Source of the DNA: Aliivibrio wodanis
GTDB taxonomy: Bacteria; Pseudomonadota; Gammaproteobacteria; Enterobacterales; Vibrionaceae
Direction: 5' to 3'
DNA length: 64,000 nucleotides
Assembly: GCA_000953695.1 (NCBI GenBank)
Contig: LN554847.1
Location: 437,801-501,800, forward strand
Each line of letters starts with the position of its first letter. Within the stretch, counting starts at the first letter, position 1. The notes below the pieces were generated by a model. The model had not been told where the DNA came from, made no database searches, and saw nothing but the letters and a program-made list of their open reading frames with translations. Made by a program: the position numbers and the translations under genes. Shown here one piece after another: positions 37,356 to 47,215 of the stretch.

Positions 37356-39049
37356 TGTCTGTTGAACGTTTAATTACTGATAATATTGATGTATGGACAT
37401 CAACGGTTAAAACAAAATCAGCCTCTGGTCGTGGTTCAAGTAAAAAGATAGATCTGTATGGCATTAAAAAGCTGCGTGAGCTGATTTTAGAGTTAGCGGT
37501 GCGCGGTAAGTTAGTGCCTCAAGATCCAACGGATGAGCCTGCGTCTGTACTGCTTGAGCGAATTAGAGAGGAAAGACGAGCAGAAGCAAAAAATGGAAAA
37601 TTAAACATATTAAAACCAATCTCCGATAGCGAGTTTCCATGTCAATTGCCAATTAATTGGACGTTTGTTCGTTTAGAAGAAATCATTCAAATTTCATCAG
37701 GGAAGAATTTAACAGCCAAGAAAATGGATTCTAGCGGGGAAATACCTGTATATGGTGGGAACGGTGTTACAGGCTTTCATAGTGAATGGAATGTATCAAA
37801 AAAAACAATAGTTATCGGTCGTGTTGGCTTTTATTGTGGCTCTGTGCACTTGACTCCAGATAGTGCTTGGGTAACAGATAATGCGTTTATTACTAAGTAT
37901 TCTAATACAAACTTAGAAGAAGGTTTTTTGGTTTGGTTACTTAAAGCGACTAACTTGAATGAGAATGATAGTGCAACAGCGCAACCAGTAATTTCAGGTA
38001 GAAAAGTATATCCAATCGTTATTGCATTACCACCTAAAAAAGAGCAACAGTTAATTGTTGAAAAAGTCGATGAACTAATGTCACTGTGCGACCAACTAGA
38101 GCAGCAAACTGAAACCAGTATTGAAGCACATCAAACCTTAGTTGAAGTGCTATTAAACACATTAACATCAAGTGCAGATGCACAAGAGTTAATGCAAAAC
38201 TGGCAGCGTATCAGTGAGCACTTTGATGCTTTATTTACCACAGAAAAAAGTATTGATACGCTAAAGAAAACTATTCTGCAATTGGCAGTCATGGGTAAGT
38301 TGGTACCACAAGATCTAACTGATGAACCTGCGGCGAAGCTGTTAGAGCGTATTGCAGAAGAAAAAGCACAGTTAATCAAAGATAAGAAGATTAAGAAGCA
38401 AAAAGCATTGTCAGAGATTACTGAGGATGAGAAGCCGTTTGCTCTGCCGAGTGGGTGGGAGTGGGAACGTATAGGTAATTTATCTCATTTTATTGAGTAT
38501 GGTTCTTCTCAAAAAACAGTTGAAAGCTTACCTAATGGTGTGCCTGTATTGAAAATGGGTGATATTCAGAATGGTAAGTTGATTTTAGGTGAGCATAAGG
38601 TAATGAGTTCAGATGTTGATGAACTTCCAAATCTATATGTGAAGAATAATGACGTACTTTATAACCGAACTAACAGTGCTGAATTAGTTGGGAAAACAGG
38701 TATTTTTAAAGGGGTAGATGACAAATATTCTTTTGCATCTTATTTGATCAGAATTCGTTGCAATCAAGAGAGCATATTTCCTGATTACCTTAATTTATCT
38801 ATGAATACTCCGCAGTTTCGAATTAGTCAAATCGAGCCTCATATTAAAAAACAATGTGGGCAAGCGAACGTAAACGGAACTTTAATGAAATCAATGTTGG
38901 TATCTCTTCCTCCTCTGAAAGAACAAAAACGTATCTTTAATAAAGTTAATGAATTGATAATGATGTGCGACCAACTCAAAGCTAGCTTAAAAGAGTCTCA
39001 AACCACTCAACTTCACCTCACCGACGCCATCATAGATAAAGCGCTTTAA
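37355..39049 (+). CDS. hsdS: Type I restriction-modification, S (specificity) subunit
   Basis: The 564-residue DNA-recognition subunit. It has two target-recognition domains (about 95-225 and 360-545), each followed by a conserved helix (VEKVDELMSLCDQLE near 230 and NKVNELIMMCDQLK near 530). Two related conserved repeats precede them: ELAVRGKLVPQDPTDEPAS near residue 45 and QLAVMGKLVPQDLTDEPAAK near residue 310. The DNA site is bipartite but cannot be read from sequence. The first TRD shows QISSGKNLTAKKMDSSGEIP, the second EYGSSQKTV. Genes of this type switch specificity by TRD exchange; no partner hsdS fragment is present in the window. Confidence 0.94.
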   Translation: MSVERLITDNIDVWTSTVKTKSASGRGSSKKIDLYGIKKLRELILELAVRGKLVPQDPTDEPASVLLERIREERRAEAKNGKLNILKPISDSEFPCQLPINWTFVRLEEIIQISSGKNLTAKKMDSSGEIPVYGGNGVTGFHSEWNVSKKTIVIGRVGFYCGSVHLTPDSAWVTDNAFITKYSNTNLEEGFLVWLLKATNLNENDSATAQPVISGRKVYPIVIALPPKKEQQLIVEKVDELMSLCDQLEQQTETSIEAHQTLVEVLLNTLTSSADAQELMQNWQRISEHFDALFTTEKSIDTLKKTILQLAVMGKLVPQDLTDEPAAKLLERIAEEKAQLIKDKKIKKQKALSEITEDEKPFALPSGWEWERIGNLSHFIEYGSSQKTVESLPNGVPVLKMGDIQNGKLILGEHKVMSSDVDELPNLYVKNNDVLYNRTNSAELVGKTGIFKGVDDKYSFASYLIRIRCNQESIFPDYLNLSMNTPQFRISQIEPHIKKQCGQANVNGTLMKSMLVSLPPLKEQKRIFNKVNELIMMCDQLKASLKESQTTQLHLTDAIIDKAL

Positions 39050-39056
39050 ACCAACC

Positions 39057-39085
39057 AACGCCAATCATCATTCATGATTGGCGTT
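39057..39085 (+). terminator. Hairpin after hsdS
   Basis: Perfect 12-bp stem AACGCCAATCAT / ATGATTGGCGTT (39057-39068 with 39074-39085), 5-base loop, no T-tract after it. It probably separates the hsd operon from the DUF262 pair, at least partly. Confidence 0.6.
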
Positions 39086-39139
39086 GTGCTAACTAGGCTA
39101 GCCCGTTACATAAAATAAAAACGACAAAGGTAAATATAC

Positions 39140-40465
39140 ATGGCTATTAAAAATATGGCAGTGTTATCAGTACAAAAGATACTGGCACTTCCATTGAGCA
39201 TTCCCGATTATCAACGCCCTTATAAATGGAGTGCGAAACACGTAAACCAATTGCTTGATGATGTTATTCACCATCGCCACAAAGCGCATTATCGCCTAGG
39301 TACGGTGGTGTTTCATGATGATGAAGAGACTAAAAAACAATACAGCATTGTAGATGGGCAGCAACGTTTACTCACCTTAACCTTACTTTGCCATTTTTTA
39401 AATGAAGAAGACCAAGCGTCATTATCTCTAACCTTATTAGAGCATTCGTTTGAATCACCGATTAGCCTTAAAAACATAGAGCACAATGCCGCCATTATTG
39501 AAAGCCGATTAAAGCAACTGGATAGCTCGATACGTCACGCATTGGCTAAATTTGTATTCACCCAATGTGAGCTAATTTACGTTCAGTTGGATGATCTTAA
39601 TGAAGCGTTTCAGTTTTTTGATTCCCAAAATGCGAGAGGTAAATCCTTAGCCCCATATGATTTATTGAAAGCCTTTCACCTGCGAGAGATGGAGCATAAT
39701 ACCGAGCAACAAAGAATGGCGTCTGTTGCCAGTTGGGAGCAAGCGGTTAGCCCTGATGATGCCACGCCTAATCTCTCTTTCATTATGAGTGACATGTTGT
39801 TTCGATTGCGTCGTTGGAGTGATGGAGAATCAGGCAAATATTTCACCCGTCATCATATTGATGTATTTAAGGGCGTGAATTTATCCGATGCCACTTACCG
39901 TTATGCCGAGCCACTAAGAGCCATGAGCTATTTGGTTGATAGTTACAACAGCGACAGCCAAAGAGGGTGGGATCAACAGCAGCGCCGTTATCCTTTTATG
40001 GTTGACCAAGTGATGATCAACGGACAGCGATTCTTTGAATACATTGAGCATTACACCCAAATTTACAAAGCGTTATTTATTGAAGATAAACCCCAACTCG
40101 CCGAGGTGAAAAAACTGCTTAACCACTATGATGGGCGACACAGAGTGGGGGATCATTATGTTCGTAATCTGTTCCAATGTGCGGTGATGTATTATTACGA
40201 TAAGTTTGGTGATGCAGAGTTAGAGCAAGTGGCATGGAAGTGCTTTTTCTGGAGTTATCGTGTTCGCCTTAGTTTATCGCGCGTGGTGATTGAATCCATC
40301 GATAATTGTGCAACAGAAAAGTACAGTTTGATTCGTATCATCAAAAAGGCATTGCACCCTCATGATGTTTTGTCGTTTTCAATTACGCCGCTGAATAAAG
40401 TGAATGCGACAAAAGTGGAATCATTAGAAAACAAATTTAAAGAGCTAGGGTACATCCATGACTAA
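39140..40465 (+). CDS. DUF262-domain protein (no visible nuclease domain)
   Basis: A 441-residue protein with an N-terminal DUF262 domain, a ParB/sulfiredoxin-like fold found in GmrSD, SspE, BrxU and RloF-type defence proteins. Landmarks are LALPLSIPDYQRPYKW at residues 16-31 and the YSIVDGQQRLLTLTLL box near residue 73, which contributes the nucleotide-hydrolysis DGQQR motif, and FQFFDSQNARGKSLAPYDLL near residue 157. The helical remainder lacks a DUF1524-type HNH motif. Its last 8 bases overlap the next gene, another DUF262 protein that does carry the nuclease domain, so the two are likely to work together. Confidence 0.85.
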   Translation: MAIKNMAVLSVQKILALPLSIPDYQRPYKWSAKHVNQLLDDVIHHRHKAHYRLGTVVFHDDEETKKQYSIVDGQQRLLTLTLLCHFLNEEDQASLSLTLLEHSFESPISLKNIEHNAAIIESRLKQLDSSIRHALAKFVFTQCELIYVQLDDLNEAFQFFDSQNARGKSLAPYDLLKAFHLREMEHNTEQQRMASVASWEQAVSPDDATPNLSFIMSDMLFRLRRWSDGESGKYFTRHHIDVFKGVNLSDATYRYAEPLRAMSYLVDSYNSDSQRGWDQQQRRYPFMVDQVMINGQRFFEYIEHYTQIYKALFIEDKPQLAEVKKLLNHYDGRHRVGDHYVRNLFQCAVMYYYDKFGDAELEQVAWKCFFWSYRVRLSLSRVVIESIDNCATEKYSLIRIIKKALHPHDVLSFSITPLNKVNATKVESLENKFKELGYIHD

Positions 40466-42326
40466 TAAAAATAAAGAATGCATTACCCCTTTGTCGGTGG
40501 TTAATTTATTCAAACAAGACCACTATATTATTCCTATTTATCAACGTAATTACGCATGGGGTGAGGCTGAAATTGAGCAATTTTTGCAAGATATTTGGGA
40601 CGAAGCGAAGAAATCAACCGATAAAAAGAGCGCTTATTACATTGGCAGCCTAGTGGCGGATCAACGTGTACCTCATGTGTTTGAAACCATTGATGGTCAG
40701 CAACGTCATACCACGCTTAGCATTATACTTTCGGTATTAAAAAATGAATTTTCAGTCACACTTGATGACATTGATCATCTAAACTTGGGGTTTGATAGCC
40801 GCCCTAAATCCTCACACACATTAGATAATTTATTTAATAATAAGAGTGATGAAGCAGAAGAGAGCACCATCCGTTCAGCTTACAATATTGCAAAGCGATT
40901 TATTGCTAGCACGATTAAGCCTGAAAACGTAAACACATTCAGTGTGTATCTATTAAATGAGGTTCAGATTTTACGAGTGGTGGTACCAAAAGAGACAGAT
41001 CTTAATCATTACTTTGAAATTATGAATAATCGCGGCGAGCAACTTGAAAAGCATGAGGTACTCAAAGCACGCTTAATGAATGAATTAGCGAATGATGCTG
41101 ATGGCAGTAAGAAGTTTGCCTTTGCAACCATTTGGGATGCCTGTGCAGACATGACTCGTTATGTTCAGCTTGGAGTTTCAACGGCATATCGTGATCACGT
41201 GTTTTCATCTGATTGGAATCAGCTACCTACGAAGTTTGAGGTGTTATGTGAAAACATGCAAAAAACCTCAGAAAAGAAAGAGGAAAAGCATACTTTAGCG
41301 GCGATCATTAAAGGGTGTAAATTTCATTCAGATCTGAATAAAACAGAAAAAAATGAAGGCAAAGTCAGCGCATTTGGTTCTGTGATTAATTTTTCTAACT
41401 TCTTACTCCATGTATTAAAAATTGCTACGTCGAGCGAAGAGGTGTCATTAGATGATAAGCAATTATTAAAAGCCTTTGATGGTGCTATCAACCGTAAGAA
41501 CATTACAGCAGAAGAGTTTATTGTTGATTTACTGAAAATCAGAATGTTATTTGATCGCTATATTATTAAGCGTGAAAATGAAGAAAGCTGGAGTTTAAGT
41601 ACGCTAAAACCGTATCGTAATCAAAAACCACTTACCTTTAGTTACGTGAATTCATTTGAAGATTCGGTAAAAGGGGAGCAATTGAAAATGTTGCTTTCTA
41701 TGTTTCATGTTTCTTATCCTACCTTGGTGTATAAACGATGGTTGAATGCTGCGTTAAAGGCATTAACTGATCAATATAATCATAACCAAAGCATTGATGT
41801 GGATTTATACATCAATCAATTAGAATCACTATCTGATGAATATTTCTTTGAAGATTATAAAGATAACAAAGAAGCGCTTAATGAAGGTACTGCCGTTAAA
41901 AACTTTGTATTTAACCGCCTAGATTACTTGTTGTGGAAAGCGTTACGTGATGAACCGTCATTTGGTGAAGGTAGTGGTGTGGATATAAAGTATGTCAGAA
42001 AACGTGCGGAACATTTTCAATTCGCATACCGCACTTCTGTAGAGCATTATTTTCCACAAACCAATCCGTGGGGAGAGGAAGAGATGGATCTCGTCGATCG
42101 TTTTGGCAATTTATGTTTAATAACACCAAGCACCAATTCCAAGTTGAGCAATTATTCTCCTGCCGATAAAAAAACGTATTTTGAGAATAAAAAAGAGAGT
42201 GAAAGTGTAAAACAAATCTTTATGATGAGTTATCAAGAATGGGGAAAAACGTCAGCTGGTATGGGGAATATTGAGCATCACGAAACAGAGATGTTGAATG
42301 TACTATATAAACGATTATCGTCATAG
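40458..42326 (+). CDS. DUF262-DUF1524 fusion, GmrSD/SspE-like nuclease
   Basis: A 622-residue protein. The N-terminal DUF262 domain has YIIPIYQRNYAWGEAEIEQF and ETIDGQQRHTTLSIIL, the middle is helical, and the C-terminus is DUF1524 with the His-Me-finger pattern SVEHYFPQTNPWG, then DRFGNLCLITPSTNSKLSN (about residues 540-575). In GmrSD and SspE the DUF262 part hydrolyses nucleotide and DUF1524 cuts DNA, in response to modified DNA or phosphorothioation. What triggers this pair is unknown; RM-associated DUF262 proteins (RloF type) are also known. ATG 40458 overlaps the previous gene by 8 bases. Confidence 0.87.
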   Translation: MTNKNKECITPLSVVNLFKQDHYIIPIYQRNYAWGEAEIEQFLQDIWDEAKKSTDKKSAYYIGSLVADQRVPHVFETIDGQQRHTTLSIILSVLKNEFSVTLDDIDHLNLGFDSRPKSSHTLDNLFNNKSDEAEESTIRSAYNIAKRFIASTIKPENVNTFSVYLLNEVQILRVVVPKETDLNHYFEIMNNRGEQLEKHEVLKARLMNELANDADGSKKFAFATIWDACADMTRYVQLGVSTAYRDHVFSSDWNQLPTKFEVLCENMQKTSEKKEEKHTLAAIIKGCKFHSDLNKTEKNEGKVSAFGSVINFSNFLLHVLKIATSSEEVSLDDKQLLKAFDGAINRKNITAEEFIVDLLKIRMLFDRYIIKRENEESWSLSTLKPYRNQKPLTFSYVNSFEDSVKGEQLKMLLSMFHVSYPTLVYKRWLNAALKALTDQYNHNQSIDVDLYINQLESLSDEYFFEDYKDNKEALNEGTAVKNFVFNRLDYLLWKALRDEPSFGEGSGVDIKYVRKRAEHFQFAYRTSVEHYFPQTNPWGEEEMDLVDRFGNLCLITPSTNSKLSNYSPADKKTYFENKKESESVKQIFMMSYQEWGKTSAGMGNIEHHETEMLNVLYKRLSS

Positions 42327-42495
42327 GATGATGGGCTGTAGTTGTTTGTGATTGTAGAGAACTTGTAGTCCGCACTTATTGAACTGTAGGCGAACAGTAT
42401 CGCGCAAAGTAAAACTATCTCGAGCTTGGGGCACGAAAAAGGTGCATTGTCTCAGTCAATCCTATGTGATGACTTAATACCGCCCCAAAAACAAA

Positions 42496-42520
42496 AAAGC
42501 CCCAGCATTTCTGCTAGGGC
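42496..42520 (-). terminator. Terminator beside island repeat B
   Basis: Stem AAGCCCCAGC / GCTAGGGCTT-type with one mismatch (about 42498-42506 with 42513-42521). Read on the minus strand it is followed by TTTTTTGTTTTT. Its place right after a copy of the tRNA-Ser 3' end, on the side where a tRNA terminator would lie, suggests it is a former tRNA terminator displaced when the second unit inserted. The 42327-42495 stretch shows no gene. Confidence 0.6.
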
Positions 42521-42528
42521 TTAGAATG

Positions 42529-42570
42529 TGGTGGAGGGATAGGGATTTGAATGCTACACCTATCAACTAA
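42529..42570. repeat. Inner island attachment repeat (tRNA-Ser 3'-end copy B)
   Basis: Its first 23 bases are identical to the tRNA-Ser(TGA) 3' end (48739-48761), and all 42 bases match copy A with one difference. It separates the restriction unit (31907-42528) from the integrase-KAP unit (42529-48738). Confidence 0.9.
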
Positions 42571-42770
42571 AAGCGCTGTAATTACAATGGGTTATCTGTT
42601 TTTTATCAAAAATCAATTTAACCGTATGTCTAGTACATATTAATAGCGATAAAATAGTTAACCGTCAAGGAAATCGGATTATTTATCTGATGTTTGCAGC
42701 TTTATGGGTAAATGAGGGAAAATGATAATTGTTTGTCTTGTATGTTTGGGGAACCATTGTTCAATGTTTA

Positions 42771-42832
42771 GTTTGTTAGTTTGTTAGTTTGTTAGTTTGT
42801 TAGTTTGTTAGTAATAAACATTACTAACAAAC
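42771..42832. repeat. Five tandem 8-bp repeats ending in a hairpin
   Basis: GTTTGTTA is repeated exactly five times (42771-42810). The last unit continues into a perfect 13-bp hairpin (GTTTGTTAGTAAT at 42803-42815, loop AAAC, ATTACTAACAAAC at 42820-42832). It lies just beyond the 3' end of the minus-strand KAP gene. It may be a slippage-prone tract. The rest of 42571-42868 is AT-rich with no gene seen. Confidence 0.85.
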
Positions 42833-42868
42833 GGTTCAATACCAAAAATAATCCATTTATAATGTTAT

Positions 42869-45800
42869 TTAATACTTAATTAACATACCTATTTTCCTTG
42901 CCTTCTCATCAGTAGCTAATTTTTGAAGTTCACTTAATTTTTTGTTAATGCCCGACTCTCTAGTTAATTTTTTAATCTTCAACCATTCTTTCAATTTTTG
43001 TAATGTATTAAAATCTGTATTGATATCACAAGCATCGATAAAGTGACCTTTGATCACATTTAAAATAGAAGATGAGCTATTTAGTTGTAATTTGAATTTA
43101 TCAATTAAATCAAGTGAAAGGGTTTTATTATCCATATTATCTTTCAATAGTTCTGTGAGTAGTTTTTCAAACTCACTTTCAATTTCAAGAATATTAAAAT
43201 TGCCAATAATGTTGTTGTCTAAAGAGTTAATGAAAGAGGCTTTAGCGAAATCGAGGATTTCTGCAACGTGGCTTACTGAACGTTTGCTGATATCAGTCCA
43301 ATCAAGGTATGAAGATGTTTTATCATGCACTTCCGTAATTAACCTTTTATCTTGCTGTTCAACTATTAAGTATTCGATAAATGTTTCGTATTTGCCTGTT
43401 TCATTATTAATGTTATTTAATATCAATTCCCATTGATCAGAATCTGAAATGATATTTATAGCTTTATACATATCGGGATTTTCAAAAAATGAAATATTAT
43501 TTGCTAAAAGTTTAATTAGCTCAGGGTATTCATCGGCAGACCAAAGTAACAAGTCGTTATATGATTTTTGTTCAGATTCCACTTCAAAAGGCAACAAATT
43601 AGCTAATATTTTAACGATATATTTTTTACAGTCTCCTTTGAAATAGCTTTCTTTGTGAGAAATATTAGTGAAAATATATTGACCAACATTTGTTTTCAGG
43701 GAATCTATTGAATTATCGATTAAGGCTATTTTATCAAGCCATTGCCACGCGAGTAAAACATAGGTTTCATTACCAGGATAACTTGTAATTAATGAGTAGA
43801 AAACTGATATCATTTGAGTGAGGTATTCTTGGGATAGATCATTTTTTACCAAATCTATTATGTTCAAATAATCTCGATAACTTGCTAGTGAATTGTTATT
43901 TGCTACTAATTTAAGGTTTGCACTCTCAATCCATTTAGCAAGTCCCTTATTAACATTTTCTGCTCCATTTAGAATGTTTATAAATTCAAATAGCGCAGCA
44001 GAAGTTTCTGTGTTTGCTTTATTTTGATTAATATGGGTCTGCATTTGTTTCAATAAAAGATGTATTAACTCTGACGAACTATCGTTATTCTCTTTAATTA
44101 AATTTCCTCTAACGATAAAGTTAGCAAGTATCTTACTTTTCTCAAATTCAACCGAACTAATGGACTTATTAATTAAATTATTTTTAATGAATAGGGTAAT
44201 TGCATCAAACAAATGACTAAGATAAGTATAGTTGGCAACTGTTTCTTGAGTATAAATAAAATCAAAAAGGAACTCTAAAAACTCAACACTTGCATCAGCG
44301 ATATGCTTTTTATATAAAGCTAATAAACTATGGTATTCATCTGTATTTTTAGACGTGAAATTATGAAATGCATATGAGTCTAACTGAGCAAATTGAGTAA
44401 TTGCATTGATGAGTAGTTCCTTATTATCTGTAAAATCTTCCTCAGTTAAATATACGTCAAATATCTGTTCTTTAATCAATTTAGTAACTGTTAGTAAGGA
44501 ATTTTTTTCTTTAAAATACTCTTGATAACATTGTACTAACTCAATGAACCAGAACTCTAATTCATCTTCTTTATACTGGGATATTTGATTAATGGCTTTA
44601 ATTGTAGTTACTTTATCAACTTCAATAAATATTTCAATTAATTCATTAATCACCTTTTTTGATTTTTCTTGATCATTACAGTATTTAAGGTAATTATCTA
44701 AATCGTCCGTAAAGCGAAGAAGTAGCTTTGCTGAAAATAGATTTGTGATCGTTACTTTATCAAGGGTAGTTATGACTTCAATATATCGTTCTCGTTGTAG
44801 GAACTCATTATTTTCATTAGAAGGAATATTAACAAAGTCTTTGAGAATTTCGATAGTCGTGGTATCTACATAATTGCAATCCTTATCTATATTTTGAATT
44901 AACATTAGAACAATTTCAAATAATCGCTCTGGTGAACAATAATCACTTATTGATTCTTGCTCATTACTTAAAACATTAAAATATCGTTTTTTTGCTTTAT
45001 GTACATTAACGTTCGCTATAGAAAAAACGTCACCTATTATTTCAGGTTCAAAAGTATACAAAGTTGCTTTGTTAATTCTGTCAAAGTGCTCAATAATGAA
45101 TTTCACTATTTTTCTTTGGTACTGAGGGGAAATTAATGGAGTTAACTCCACGAGACTTGGAATAAAAGTGGTAAAATCAGAACTGTAACTTAAGTTATCT
45201 GTGATTTTACTAATGACTTCAGATATTTCATCTTTCTCTTCCCCAATAAAGCTATTTAACGCTATCATGTTTCTAGCTTTTATAGCGTTTGACACCTTGT
45301 TATAAATTTCATTGCCAACTACACCACTGTAAGATATTTCATCTAAGTAAATAAAAGCTTTAATTAATGGTGAGTCATAAATCTCTGTTCGGCTGACAAA
45401 TTCCTCAACTTCTAAATTTACAACACCATTTTTAATTAACCCTTTAAAATATTGATGTGCATATTTAGGAATGTTGTCACCCAAGTCTATAGTGACTGCT
45501 TCTGGGTCTACCAACTCGAAGTGGTTTGTTCTTGTTCTAAAGTAATTAACAATCCAAGTTGGAAGTTCTGGGAATTTTAGCAGGTCTTTTTCTAGTCCAT
45601 AATTGATGGATAACATATATACACGAGCATAAGGCAAAATATTTTTTGAAATTGTACCCGCTTTTAATCTTCTTTCTTTTTTTTCTAATTTTAAAGCATG
45701 TTCAAGCTGTAGTGTAAAACGATTGAATATATTGATAGCTTCACGAGGAGTCTTTATTGAACTAACAAGTAATATATCAATTAATGACTCTAGCTCATTA

Positions 45801-46969
45801 GTAGTTTCTAAAATTTTATTTAAAGGGTGACATTCACTTTCATTATTGATCTTTGCAATCAAAAACTCTCTCAAATCTAACTGACTTTGTGGTGGAACAC
45901 TTATAGTATGTGAGAATATTTTTGAACAAAAATCTTTTGCTTTCCATTGAACTTCTTTTTCATCTATACCTTCGGATTTATCAATTGCAGATTCATAAAA
46001 AGCGCGTTGAATATTGTTTAAATCGCATGGGATAATAAATATAGCCTTACCTAGGTCGATGAATGTTCGCAATTCATTTAAAGTATCAATGATTTCATTG
46101 TTATGTTTTCTATCAACATCTTCAATAACAATAACTAAATTTTGACAATCAGGGTTCCCATTATGCTTACTTAAAATATTTCTAAATACTGATTGCAATT
46201 GCTCTGTATTAGAAATAGAAGGAAGTGAAATTGATTTCTCTGAGGGCGAGATATGAAATTTAAAAAGTGTAGGTAAGTTTTTGAAAATGTTTTTTGAAAA
46301 GAAAGAGCATATTGTTGTAGAGGTAAACAACAAAAGAAATATTTTTACCGCTGTTATGATGCTGTCACTGGTATTTCTATCAATTATAAAATCAATTAAT
46401 CCAGATAGCGAACCAATGACTAAACTTCCCAAAAACACAACTTTTATAATCCCCCAAGTTAACAAGCTAGTATACTTAGGTAGCTCTTGTATGAAGTTTG
46501 AAAGACCTTCATCAAGCTTTTTTTGATTGACTTCTTTTTTGGTGAAGCTTGAATATACTAAATCACTGAAACTTTCGTCTAATGATGAAATTTCATCTTC
46601 GTAGACTAACGTCTCTAAAAACTTTTTGTCTCTAAAATCTTTATTATTTTTATTTTTCAAAGCATAAAATACATTACGAAACAAAGCATAATATGTATTT
46701 TCTTTTTCATGTCTCCAAATATTAAAATGAATAACTTTTTTATTTGTAGAACCATTCCACCTTTCAAATAACAAATTTGTAATGGTTGACTTACCACTAC
46801 CGTATTCACCATTCAAACATATACAGCTAGGAATATTATCTTCTTTAAATAGAGCATCAATTTTTTCATCTAATAATTCAGAAATAACATCATGGGATAA
46901 TTTATCATCATCAACCGTTGAAACTGGTACAGTCTTGATTTGCCAACTACTTATAAGCCTATTATTCAT
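42869..46969 (-). CDS. Very large KAP-family P-loop NTPase, probable defence gene
   Basis: A 1366-residue protein of the KAP family (named for Kidins220/ARMS and PifA). Walker A is NGEYGSGKSTI (about residues 53-63) and Walker B NLVIVIEDVDRK (about 275-286). As in many KAP proteins, membrane segments are inserted between the two motifs (two hydrophobic runs about 165-190 and 205-225). After the NTPase core comes about 850 residues of alpha-helical sequence without a recognisable domain, possibly a HEAT/TPR-like superhelix. PifA of the F plasmid excludes phage T7. Its island position suggests defence, but function is inferred. ATG 46969 follows GAGTGAG; GTG 46981 is possible. A+T is high. Confidence 0.82.
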   Translation of the reverse strand: MNNRLISSWQIKTVPVSTVDDDKLSHDVISELLDEKIDALFKEDNIPSCICLNGEYGSGKSTITNLLFERWNGSTNKKVIHFNIWRHEKENTYYALFRNVFYALKNKNNKDFRDKKFLETLVYEDEISSLDESFSDLVYSSFTKKEVNQKKLDEGLSNFIQELPKYTSLLTWGIIKVVFLGSLVIGSLSGLIDFIIDRNTSDSIITAVKIFLLLFTSTTICSFFSKNIFKNLPTLFKFHISPSEKSISLPSISNTEQLQSVFRNILSKHNGNPDCQNLVIVIEDVDRKHNNEIIDTLNELRTFIDLGKAIFIIPCDLNNIQRAFYESAIDKSEGIDEKEVQWKAKDFCSKIFSHTISVPPQSQLDLREFLIAKINNESECHPLNKILETTNELESLIDILLVSSIKTPREAINIFNRFTLQLEHALKLEKKERRLKAGTISKNILPYARVYMLSINYGLEKDLLKFPELPTWIVNYFRTRTNHFELVDPEAVTIDLGDNIPKYAHQYFKGLIKNGVVNLEVEEFVSRTEIYDSPLIKAFIYLDEISYSGVVGNEIYNKVSNAIKARNMIALNSFIGEEKDEISEVISKITDNLSYSSDFTTFIPSLVELTPLISPQYQRKIVKFIIEHFDRINKATLYTFEPEIIGDVFSIANVNVHKAKKRYFNVLSNEQESISDYCSPERLFEIVLMLIQNIDKDCNYVDTTTIEILKDFVNIPSNENNEFLQRERYIEVITTLDKVTITNLFSAKLLLRFTDDLDNYLKYCNDQEKSKKVINELIEIFIEVDKVTTIKAINQISQYKEDELEFWFIELVQCYQEYFKEKNSLLTVTKLIKEQIFDVYLTEEDFTDNKELLINAITQFAQLDSYAFHNFTSKNTDEYHSLLALYKKHIADASVEFLEFLFDFIYTQETVANYTYLSHLFDAITLFIKNNLINKSISSVEFEKSKILANFIVRGNLIKENNDSSSELIHLLLKQMQTHINQNKANTETSAALFEFINILNGAENVNKGLAKWIESANLKLVANNNSLASYRDYLNIIDLVKNDLSQEYLTQMISVFYSLITSYPGNETYVLLAWQWLDKIALIDNSIDSLKTNVGQYIFTNISHKESYFKGDCKKYIVKILANLLPFEVESEQKSYNDLLLWSADEYPELIKLLANNISFFENPDMYKAINIISDSDQWELILNNINNETGKYETFIEYLIVEQQDKRLITEVHDKTSSYLDWTDISKRSVSHVAEILDFAKASFINSLDNNIIGNFNILEIESEFEKLLTELLKDNMDNKTLSLDLIDKFKLQLNSSSSILNVIKGHFIDACDINTDFNTLQKLKEWLKIKKLTRESGINKKLSELQKLATDEKARKIGMLIKY

Positions 46970-47215
46970 TGATATACTCACTCAGAAGAGATAAAAAAAT
47001 ATAAGTCACTATAAATCATGCACTTATAAAATACTACAACTAGTAAGGATTTATGTCAGTCATCAACAAATTTTCTTGTGAAAAATGACACTGTCAAATC
47101 ATATTATAATTAAAATATGATTTGACAACTTGGTTGGTCAAAAACGCATGAACAGAATGTGTTCTAATTTTATACTAACAAAGAATAACGTAAAAGCGAG
47201 CTAGAAAATGCCACC

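Noticed and set aside
39140-40465. DUF1524 nuclease in the first DUF262 protein
   Set aside because: No HxxP or DRFGN-type His-Me-finger pattern could be found in its C-terminal half.
42771-42832. Possible CRISPR-like repeats
   Set aside because: The units are 8 bp and strictly tandem without spacers, and no cas genes are present. No CRISPR array was seen elsewhere in the window.
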